A stretch of 5,849 nt of DNA, from positions 1-5,849 of the forward strand of contig CAZYWA010000508.1 in NCBI GenBank assembly GCA_964650975.1. The letters run 5' to 3'. The notes beneath the pieces were generated by a model. That model searched no databases, was not told where the DNA came from, and saw only the letters and a list, made by a program, of their open reading frames with translations. The number at the start of each line of letters is the position of its first letter. The stretch's first letter is position 1. Origin of the DNA: CAZYWA01 sp964650975 [NCBI: uncultured bacterium]. Its GTDB lineage: Bacteria; JADJOY01. Below are positions 1 through 5,112 of this stretch, piece by piece. The position numbers were made by a program, and so were the translations under genes.

Positions 1-1
1 G

Positions 2-1495
2 CCGGTCGCCGATGTCGCGCACACGCTCGCCGTCCGCGTGCGCAGCAAGAACCTCGGCGACGCCGAATCGGGCGCGATCCTCGATCTCATCCAATCCGGC
101 GGCGCCGCGCCGGTGCGCGCCTTCGGCCGCGTCGTCGACCCGAGGGGCGAGCCCGTTCCGGGTCGCGCGTTCGTCTACCGGCTGAGCCCGGTGCGCGGCT
201 GGACCGCGACCGTCGGCGTCCGCGCGCACGCCGGGATCATCGCCGGGCCCATCGACGGACGCACCACCATGCTCGTCGGCCAGCCCGTCGACCTGCTTCG
301 CCCCGGCGACCGCCGCGGCGCCGGCTTCTTCGACATCCCCGGCGGCTTACCGCCCGGCGAATACGCGCTCGACGTCCATCCCGCGAACGCAGCGGCCGAC
401 GCCCCCGGATTCTGGGCCGCGCCGCTCCTCGTGACCGACGGCGCCGCCGCGCAAGACGTGCCGATCGTGGCTCCGACCACGACCCCGCCCACCACCAAGA
501 AGCCGAAAAAGCCGCCCGCGGGTCCCGGCGACCCGGCCCAGCCACCGCCCGTCGATCCCGGCTCGTTCCCGACGGCACCGCCGCTCGCCAAGCAATTCAC
601 GAAAGGCACGTTCACCGCGGCGTTTTCCTACTACGGCCTGCTCGGCGCGCCGCCCGACCGCATCCACCGCGACCTCGACCGCATCCGCGCCGCCGGCTTC
701 GCCCACGTCCGCGTGTGGGTGGACTGGGATCGCTCGCCCGACTCGCGCGTCGTCGATCGCAAAGGGTCCTTGATCGGCGCCCAAGTCGACAAGCTCGACG
801 CCGCGATGGAGCACGCGCGCGCGCTCGGCCTCTCGGTCGACTTCACCTTCGAGACGTCCCACTACGACGCCAGACAAAAGAGCGGCGAGGGCTACGACAT
901 CACCGCGCACAAGACCGCCGTCCGAAACGTGCTCACCCGCTGGGGCCAGCACCCCGCACTTCGCATCGTCGACCTCGACAACGAAGCCGAAGTCCGCGGC
1001 GCCGGCGGCCACGGCTCACCCGACACCGGCCACACCAGTCCCGCCCGCTTCAAGGAGCTCATGGACACGGCGCGCTCCGTGCCGCTCACTTGCGTCGTGG
1101 GTGCGAGCTGCTCCTTCTCGGTCGACGGCATGCCCAAGGACTACCAAAACCTGTTCCGCGACGTGAAAGGCGAGATCCTGCTCCCGCACTTCAAACGATC
1201 GAGCGGGTGGGGCGCCGCCGAGGGCCCGAACGCGCAAGCACTCGCGAAAGCGATCCCCGGAATCCCCATCCACCACCAGGAACCCGGCCGAAACGGCCAC
1301 TCGACCACACCCCCCGGCGGCTGGCCGGTCTCGGAGTTCGAAGCGAGCTTCCGGACCGCCAAGGCCGCCGGATCCGTCGGCTGCTGCTTTCACACCGGCG
1401 CCGCCTTCGACCTCACCCAGAAGGACGCCTGGGATCAGCTCGACCCGACCGAGCGCGAGGTGGTCGCGCACGTGGCGGAGTGGGTGAAGCCGTGA
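2..1495 (+). CDS. Secreted glycoside hydrolase-like protein (clan-A type barrel), 5' partial
   Basis: The frame is open from the window edge, so the true start lies upstream; a GTG at 38 is only an internal in-frame codon. 497 residues are visible. Counting from the GTG at 38, residues about 26-145 form a beta-rich domain of the carboxypeptidase-regulatory type (FGRVVDPRGEPVPGRAFVY, then FFDIPGGLPPGEYALDV). Residues about 146-182 are a Pro/Thr/Lys linker. Residues about 190-485 look like a TIM barrel: AGFAHVRVWVDW as an early strand, LRIVDLDNEAEVR with N315-E316 as the candidate acid/base, and IPIHHQEPGR with E415 as the candidate nucleophile. In clan GH-A the acid/base follows an Asn at the end of strand 4 and the nucleophile sits on strand 7, which fits. 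Activity on a polysaccharide outside the cell is inferred; family and substrate cannot be named. Third codon positions are nearly all G or C, more than in the genes that follow. The signal peptide, if any, is outside the window. Confidence 0.8.
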   Translation, partial: PVADVAHTLAVRVRSKNLGDAESGAILDLIQSGGAAPVRAFGRVVDPRGEPVPGRAFVYRLSPVRGWTATVGVRAHAGIIAGPIDGRTTMLVGQPVDLLRPGDRRGAGFFDIPGGLPPGEYALDVHPANAAADAPGFWAAPLLVTDGAAAQDVPIVAPTTTPPTTKKPKKPPAGPGDPAQPPPVDPGSFPTAPPLAKQFTKGTFTAAFSYYGLLGAPPDRIHRDLDRIRAAGFAHVRVWVDWDRSPDSRVVDRKGSLIGAQVDKLDAAMEHARALGLSVDFTFETSHYDARQKSGEGYDITAHKTAVRNVLTRWGQHPALRIVDLDNEAEVRGAGGHGSPDTGHTSPARFKELMDTARSVPLTCVVGASCSFSVDGMPKDYQNLFRDVKGEILLPHFKRSSGWGAAEGPNAQALAKAIPGIPIHHQEPGRNGHSTTPPGGWPVSEFEASFRTAKAAGSVGCCFHTGAAFDLTQKDAWDQLDPTEREVVAHVAEWVKP

Positions 1496-1728
1496 GAGTA
1501 GGGGGCCGCGGCCGACTTTGGCGCGGCAAAACTGGACCCGGACCTCCCGAACGACATATCCAGCCTTCGCGGATTGCCCCGCCGCGCAACGCCAGCGACT
1601 CTTCAGGATTTTCCGCTATCACCGCCTGCCAGCCCGAGATATCCTTGTCCGGCTTGAGGGGTATTGGGCGGAACAACACTTCCGTCGAATAGCGGGTTCG
1701 CCCAACCAGTTGTGTGCAGGTGCGCAAC
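1496..1728. other. Intergenic region, no convincing gene
   Basis: This stretch separates the glycosidase-like gene from the small membrane protein cassette. Its base composition is less GC-rich than the upstream gene. It contains the 10-base palindrome GGCCGCGGCC at 1504-1513, but no clear terminator hairpin with a T tract and no clear sigma-70 or -24/-12 promoter. Frames are open on both strands (1518 onward on plus, 1413-1727 on minus), but neither shows a ribosome binding site or a recognisable domain. The promoter of the downstream cassette presumably lies here. Confidence 0.5.
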
Positions 1729-2019
1729 GTGAACGACCAAACGCCCTCACGATTCTTGAGGCGCGAGCATTCTGGTCTGACGTCTCGGGAGTGGGCTTTC
1801 TTGCTGGCGCTGACCTTTGGGTTCGTTGCACTCGGCGTGTGCGCGGTCCTGAAGCTTCTCAGCCTTCCGGGCGGCGCCGCGGCTCGATACGAGACATGGC
1901 TCTGGGTTGTCGTACCTGCAACCGGAGTCCTCGGCGCAGCCGTCGGGCGAAACTACGCTGTCTTCTTGAATGAGTCGCTTCGCACGCGGCAGGCGCGTCG
2001 CCTCGCGAGACCGGAGTGA
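1729..2019 (+). CDS. Small two-helix membrane protein, function unknown
   Basis: I do not recognise a family. The 96-residue product has two hydrophobic segments, about residues 22-44 (WAFLLALTFGFVALGVCAV) and 56-73 (TWLWVVVPATGVLGAAVG). Its N-terminus is polar and basic, and its tail is arginine-rich (RTRQARRLAR). By the positive-inside rule both ends would lie in the cytoplasm, making a helical hairpin in the inner membrane. I chose the GTG at 1729 because AGGTG at 1718-1722 stands six bases before it; GTGs at 1714 and 1720 are in-frame alternatives with poorer spacing. Its stop codon overlaps the next gene's possible ATG at 2019, so the two are very likely co-transcribed and translationally coupled. 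A holin-like or toxin-like role is possible from size and topology alone, but nothing in the sequence demonstrates it. Confidence 0.6.
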   Translation: MNDQTPSRFLRREHSGLTSREWAFLLALTFGFVALGVCAVLKLLSLPGGAAARYETWLWVVVPATGVLGAAVGRNYAVFLNESLRTRQARRLARPE

Positions 2020-2021
2020 TG

Positions 2022-2234
2022 ATGGATGGCTACAGCCGTGCATACGTCTGCGCCAGCGTCGCAATCCTCTTCTCAAGCGGCATGCTCGTCGTCATATCGG
2101 TGAGCAGCATCAATACCCTGAAGTCAATGACCGACACCGGCTTGATCTTCGGTCTGGTAGTGTTCGGCATGAAACTCGTGCAGGATCTGATCGTGTATCG
2201 GATACTTCGGGCGTCAAAGACGGCCAATCAGTGA
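2022..2234 (+). CDS. Small two-helix membrane protein, coupled to upstream gene
   Basis: No family is recognised. The start region reads GTG-ATG-ATG in frame at 2016, 2019 and 2022. The ATG at 2022 is preferred because GGAG at 2013-2016 stands five bases upstream; the ATG at 2019 would overlap the upstream TGA by one base. The 70-residue product has hydrophobic segments at about residues 8-28 (YVCASVAILFSSGMLVVISV) and 40-58 (GLIFGLVVFGMKLVQDLIV), joined by a short polar loop. The C-terminus is basic and polar (RILRASKTANQ). Size, topology and tight coupling to the preceding gene suggest the two proteins work together in the inner membrane. The stop overlaps the GTG of a possible third tiny gene. 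Confidence 0.6.
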   Translation: MDGYSRAYVCASVAILFSSGMLVVISVSSINTLKSMTDTGLIFGLVVFGMKLVQDLIVYRILRASKTANQ

Positions 2235-2308
2235 GAAAGCAAGCTGAGGTGAACTGGCCGCTGCACCTGACGGCGACCGTGGTAGCGCTCGTCTGGATCC
2301 CATGGTAG
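2231..2308 (+). CDS. Possible 25-residue membrane microprotein
   Basis: A GTG at 2231 overlaps the upstream stop in the arrangement GTGA and opens a 25-codon frame ending in TAG at 2306-2308. The peptide has a polar, charged start (RKQAEVNW) and a hydrophobic end with tryptophans (LTATVVALVWIPW), long enough for one short membrane segment. There is no clear ribosome binding site, so translation would rely on coupling to the gene before it. A later in-frame GTG at 2249 has GAGG directly against it, too close to serve well. A frame this short can be chance; the stop/start overlap and hydrophobicity are the only support. Confidence 0.3.
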   Translation: MRKQAEVNWPLHLTATVVALVWIPW

Positions 2309-2411
2309 TCCGTGGTCGCAGGTGAGCTTTGGGTCGGCTCGCAGATTGGGAACCTCATGATGCACGATCAATCTACGCAGAGTCGATAGCGGCGCATTGC
2401 GAGCCTGCTGA

Positions 2412-2975
2412 ATGCCTCGAGCCTTCCTTCTGGTCATGTTCCTCCTCGGCGCGGCCGCCTGCACCCGGGTCCCGTATCCGGTCGTTACGGCCGCCAAGCC
2501 CTTTTCCAGCGTCGTTCTCGACGCCAACACGGGCGAGCCGCTCGCCCGTGCGGAGGTTTGCCTTCTCTGGAAGTGGGGTCGCTGGGACCCCTTCGGCGTT
2601 CTGGCAGGGGGAGATCTGTACAGCTACGGATTCACTGCATCGAAAGCTTTCACGGATCGTGATGGAGAATTCACGGTCTGGGGGCTGATTCCACACATAT
2701 GGCCCTTTCGCTGGTACGAGGGGATCGCAGCGGTCGACGTCGCACGGCCGGGATACGAACCGGTCCTCATCGAGGATCGAATCGAACCCTTACCGCAAGA
2801 GTTGTCTGCGCTTTCGCCGGACGCCGTCAAGGTCAATCTGGCGGAAGTTCCGCGCAAGGAAGCCTATGCAGCCATCAAGATGCACAGATCAATGGATGCC
2901 GACTCGGCTGATACGCGCGCTGCAGGCCCGAAGAAGGATCGATATGAACACTTCGTCGCTCCCTGCCGAGAGTGA
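2412..2975 (+). CDS. Putative lipoprotein with carboxypeptidase-regulatory-like domain
   Basis: The 187-residue product begins with a short hydrophobic signal (MPRAFLLVMFLLGAAAC) ending in Cys17, the likely lipidated residue. The lipobox is weak, with Ala rather than Leu at -3. A TGA lies directly before the ATG in frame, so this start, or a later one that would lose the signal, is forced. After the signal, SSVVLDANTGEPLARAEVCL at residues about 32-51 and FTDRDGEFTVWGL at about 80-92 match the pattern of the carboxypeptidase regulatory-like beta sandwich. ARPGYEPVLIEDR at about 111-123 matches its later strands. The C-terminal 35 residues are polar and charged and end in CRE. It is probably anchored in the envelope, facing the periplasm; the fold usually binds or scaffolds rather than catalyses. 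The upstream signal for ribosome binding is weak (GAG at 2401-2403). Confidence 0.7.
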   Translation: MPRAFLLVMFLLGAAACTRVPYPVVTAAKPFSSVVLDANTGEPLARAEVCLLWKWGRWDPFGVLAGGDLYSYGFTASKAFTDRDGEFTVWGLIPHIWPFRWYEGIAAVDVARPGYEPVLIEDRIEPLPQELSALSPDAVKVNLAEVPRKEAYAAIKMHRSMDADSADTRAAGPKKDRYEHFVAPCRE

Positions 2976-2990
2976 GCGTGGAGCGAGTTT

Positions 2991-3005
2991 CGGGCCTCAG
3001 GCCCG
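2991..3005 (+). terminator. Short GC-rich hairpin after the lipoprotein gene
   Basis: The sequence CGGGCC-TCA-GGCCCG forms a perfect 6-bp stem with a three-base loop, 16 bases after the lipoprotein stop. No T tract follows, so an intrinsic terminator is only a possibility. Confidence 0.3.
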
Positions 3006-3074
3006 GCGCAATGCTGTGGGTTCTCGATGATCCGCCACGACCATCGCAGTGAGCATGCGGGGAATGGCGGCTAG

Positions 3075-3081
3075 AAGGAGG
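3075..3081 (+). promoter_or_regulatory. Strong ribosome binding site AAGGAGG
   Basis: AAGGAGG matches the anti-Shine-Dalgarno core over all seven bases, the best such match in front of any gene here. It lies 11 bases before the ATG at 3093, slightly long but workable. An in-frame TTG at 3084 is only two bases away and is unlikely to be used. It supports real translation of the following small gene. Confidence 0.65.
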
Positions 3082-3092
3082 CTTGCCCCGCG

Positions 3093-3362
3093 ATGGCTTT
3101 CAAGAGCAAGCTGATACGACCGGCGGCGGGTCGAGGTGTGAGCTACAAGAACGCGTTTTTGATGCTTTTGTTTTCGTACGTGATGCCTGGGCTGGGGGAT
3201 CTCTACGGTGGTCGGCGGACCAAATTCGTAACCTTTGTGCTGGCGGACGCGATAGGCATAGGAGTATTCGCGACGGGCCACGGAATGCTGACGTATTGTG
3301 TCGTCTGGCTGGCGGGACTGGCTTCGGCTTGGGATAGTGTGTGGGAGGCGAGGGCGCGATAA
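3093..3362 (+). CDS. Small TM2-like membrane protein
   Basis: The 89-residue product has a basic N-terminus (FKSKLIRPAAGRG) and about three hydrophobic stretches: residues 21-36, 45-62 and 65-81. Between the first two lies PGLGDLYGGRRTK (32-44), the proline-glycine-aromatic turn followed by basic residues seen in TM2-domain and related small bacterial membrane proteins. These proteins place two helices around a tight turn; their function in bacteria is poorly known. The ATG is supported by AAGGAGG at 3075-3081. The gene stands alone, more than 110 bases from the lipoprotein gene, with about 220 bases behind it. The TM2-like label rests on the motif only; an independent family of similar shape is possible. 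Confidence 0.6.
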   Translation: MAFKSKLIRPAAGRGVSYKNAFLMLLFSYVMPGLGDLYGGRRTKFVTFVLADAIGIGVFATGHGMLTYCVVWLAGLASAWDSVWEARAR

Positions 3363-3581
3363 TCTAGAAAAGAACGGGTCGAGGTTGGGATGGAGATGAG
3401 AGCTGCTGCTACCACGGTCGAGCGTAGTACAAACGCAAGGATCTGAACCAGTCGCTCACGTTCCACGGCGCCTTGTAGTTCGGCTGCGGCCCGATCCGCC
3501 CGGGGGTATTCTCACGGCAGCCGGGACGGTCGTGCACCCTTCGCTAACCGAGGGTTGCTGAGCCTCCGGCGGAAAAGTCAG
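3363..3581. other. Intergenic region before the AAA+ gene
   Basis: No plus-strand gene is convincing here; the longest candidate, from ATG 3390, has 18 codons. I see no clear promoter, no -24/-12 element and no terminator after the TM2-like gene. The minus strand contains a short aromatic-rich frame (3409-3537), listed separately. The promoter for the AAA+ gene must lie here if that gene is expressed on its own. Confidence 0.45.
3409..3537 (-). other. Short aromatic-rich minus-strand frame, possible gene remnant
   Basis: Reading the minus strand from GTG at 3537 to TAG at 3409 gives 42 residues. The second half, NYKAPWNVSDWFRSLRLYYA then RPW, holds three tryptophans, three tyrosines and a phenylalanine. 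That is unlike the Arg/Pro/Ala-rich shadow frames common at this GC content. It could be the surviving 3' end of a decayed gene or a small unrecognised protein. A stop lies three codons before the GTG, and GAAGG abuts the GTG with no spacer, so initiation there would be poor. No family is recognised. Confidence 0.2.
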
Positions 3582-4439
3582 ATGGGCCACGACACGGGCG
3601 TTCCCAGGCATGGTCAGGGCCACGGCGCGCTGATCGGCGAGAGCCTTCCGATTCGCGCCATTCGCGGCGTCGTGAAACGGGCGGCCTCGGTGCGGGCGCC
3701 GGTCCTGATCATCGGTCAAGAGGGGGTCGGGAAGGAAAGTGTCGCGCGTTCCATTCACCAGAGCTCAGATCGGTGCGACGAGCCGTTCGTAGTGGTCGAT
3801 GTGGCAACCGTGGCGCCCGAGCTGACGATGTGCGACCTGTCCGGCCGCGAGGGAGTTGAATCCACCGGCTCAGCTCAGGGTCTCGAAAGGTGCTTCGCCC
3901 AGGCAGATCGCGGCGTCATCTTTTTAGACAACATCGAGAAGATGCCGATGCATCTCGAGGCCGTGCTGCGGAGGGTATTGCTAGAAGCAGCGATCCGACC
4001 GCTTGGGTCGGGGAAGGAAGTGGCGATCGATGTGCGGGTCATATCCGCCGCCCAGATAGATCCGGCGCAACTGGCTCGAGAAGATCGATTTCGTCGTCGT
4101 CTCTATTTTTGGCTCTCCGCTGTGAGGATCGATGTGCCGCCCCTTCGAAGTCGTCCGGAGGACATTGAACCCTTGGTTCGGCACTTCTTCGACGCTTTGT
4201 CATCCGGAAAGTCATTGGATTCGGACGCTCTCCGCGCCCTCAAAGGGTACCGGTGGCCCGGGAACGTGCGGGAGCTTCGCAAGGTAGTGGAGGCTCTCAG
4301 CAGCGCTGTGCAAGGCGACTTGATCAGGCTCGCCGATCTCCCCGAGCCGATCGCTTCTGCGACCGACTCGAGCCCCCGTCCGTCTCCAGGTGACCACACC
4401 GACGGCGAAGGGCGTGACGAGGCCCCTCGCTACCGGTGA
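3582..4439 (+). CDS. Degenerate sigma-54 activator-type AAA+ domain protein
   Basis: The 285-residue product from ATG 3582 is a single AAA+ domain of the NtrC/PspF family; an in-frame TTG at 3555 would add nine residues. Walker A is GQEGVGKE (45-52, Lys51). The family loop GAFTGA reads VESTGS (92-97). Walker B VIFLDNIEKMP (112-122) has Asn117 for the usual Glu. Sensor I ATN reads AAQ (156-158). Of the two arginine fingers, Arg171 in RFRRRLYFWL remains but the second position is Trp177. GNVREL (227-232) and PPLRSRPEDI are conserved. From Walker A to the arginine fingers it aligns with PspF without gaps (PspF numbering from memory). There is no receiver, GAF or PAS domain, and a polar tail replaces the Fis-type helix-turn-helix. 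It probably binds ATP but is unlikely to hydrolyse it well or to engage sigma-54 normally. The frame is intact, so it may be a repurposed regulator or a recent remnant. Its stop overlaps the next GTG. Confidence 0.8.
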   Translation: MGHDTGVPRHGQGHGALIGESLPIRAIRGVVKRAASVRAPVLIIGQEGVGKESVARSIHQSSDRCDEPFVVVDVATVAPELTMCDLSGREGVESTGSAQGLERCFAQADRGVIFLDNIEKMPMHLEAVLRRVLLEAAIRPLGSGKEVAIDVRVISAAQIDPAQLAREDRFRRRLYFWLSAVRIDVPPLRSRPEDIEPLVRHFFDALSSGKSLDSDALRALKGYRWPGNVRELRKVVEALSSAVQGDLIRLADLPEPIASATDSSPRPSPGDHTDGEGRDEAPRYR

Positions 4440-4969
4440 CGATCCAGGGGCAGGTCGTCGACGAGGACGGGGACAGTGTGGGCGACCGCATCGAGGCGAC
4501 CGAGAGCTTCTCCGATGGCTCGCATCAGGCGGTGACCTTCGTCCGCACCAATGAGTACGACGATTACCGCTGTTTCGGCGGGCTCGGCGGAGGCTGTCGA
4601 CCCGCGCTCGACACGCCATCGTGCTCGTACATCCTGGTAAGCGGCACGCGCTACGACGTCTCCGCGAGGATCCCGTTCCGTGACGACGACGCCGATCTGA
4701 ATCCCAACCCGGCCTACAACGCGCTCTTTTTCCGGACCGAGCAGGTCGGCTCCGCGGGTGGCTTCACCGCGCCGATTCCCGGTACGAACACCATCTACAA
4801 CCTGAGCGTGTCGGCTACCGGAAGCACCACCGGTGAGATCGACTTCGCGGCGACCAACTTCGAGTTCCACATGAACCCCGATCCCACGATCCGGGTCGGC
4901 TTTCAGGTCTACGACGTGGCAGGCCACATCAGCCAGAAGGTTTACTGCGCGACGGTCCCGCCCGTCTGA
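4436..4969 (+). CDS. Beta-rich four-cysteine protein, possibly lacking its N-terminus
   Basis: The 177-residue product is not assigned to a family. It opens with TIQGQVVDEDGDSVGDRI, resembling the first strands of carboxypeptidase-regulatory or Ig-like extracellular domains. It continues with alternating polar and hydrophobic stretches typical of a beta sandwich, for example TIYNLSVSATGSTTGEIDFA (119-138) and TIRVGFQVYDVAGHIS (151-166). Cysteines 46, 54, 63 and 171 could form two disulfides, which suggests an extracytoplasmic location, yet no signal peptide precedes the domain. The GTG at 4436 overlaps the AAA+ stop (GTGA). It is the only plausible start after the in-frame TGA at 4415-4417, and GAGG at 4419-4422 is too far away at 13 bases. 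It is therefore either translated only by coupling or the residue of a longer secreted protein. Codon use is strongly G/C-ending, closer to the first gene than to the AAA+ gene. Confidence 0.55.
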   Translation: MTIQGQVVDEDGDSVGDRIEATESFSDGSHQAVTFVRTNEYDDYRCFGGLGGGCRPALDTPSCSYILVSGTRYDVSARIPFRDDDADLNPNPAYNALFFRTEQVGSAGGFTAPIPGTNTIYNLSVSATGSTTGEIDFAATNFEFHMNPDPTIRVGFQVYDVAGHISQKVYCATVPPV

Positions 4970-4988
4970 CCTTGGGTCGTCGGCGGTA

Positions 4989-5042
4989 CCTCGAGGCGAG
5001 CGGAGCCGGTCCCACGGCGGGACCGGCTCCGCTCCATCGAGG
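4989..5042. terminator. Long perfect hairpin between convergent genes, likely bidirectional terminator
   Basis: A 16-bp perfect inverted repeat, GAGCGGAGCCGGTCCC (4998-5013) and its complement (5019-5034), closes a five-base loop ACGGC. An outer 6-bp pair, CCTCGA (4989-4994) with TCGAGG (5037-5042), extends the stem across a small internal loop. The hairpin begins 20 bases after the plus-strand stop at 4969 and lies 71 bases beyond the minus-strand stop at 5113. That is where a shared terminator for convergent genes is expected. No T tract flanks either side, so it may act as a GC-rich terminator or an mRNA 3'-end stabiliser. Confidence 0.7.
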
Positions 5043-5112
5043 ACGTTCCACCTGAGCTTGATTGCGGGTTGAGTGCGGGGGCCCGCACGAGCAACGGCGC
5101 CCTCGCTCTCGC

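Noticed and set aside
347-1012. A 221-codon minus-strand frame opposite the glycosidase-like gene.
   Set aside because: Gly/Arg/Val-rich mirror of the plus-strand gene with no motif of its own.
715-1692. A 325-codon plus-strand open frame inside and beyond the glycosidase-like gene.
   Set aside because: The product is almost entirely Arg/Pro/His/Leu-rich, typical of an out-of-frame reading of a GC-rich gene, and shows no domain.
1413-1727. A 104-codon minus-strand frame across the first intergenic region, whose first 55 or so residues look fairly protein-like.
   Set aside because: It overlaps the end of the glycosidase-like gene, lacks a ribosome binding site and decays into Pro/Arg repeats. 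No family is recognised, so it is mentioned only as open sequence.
1500-1730. Possible transposon end in the sequence GGCGCGGCAAAACTGGACC near 1520.
   Set aside because: No matching inverted end, target duplication or transposase remnant is present in the window.
3363-3581. Search for a sigma-54 (-24/-12) promoter near the activator-like gene.
   Set aside because: No GG and GC pair at the required ten-base gap with acceptable flanks was found by eye; TGGC at 3064 and TTGC at 3083 are too far apart.
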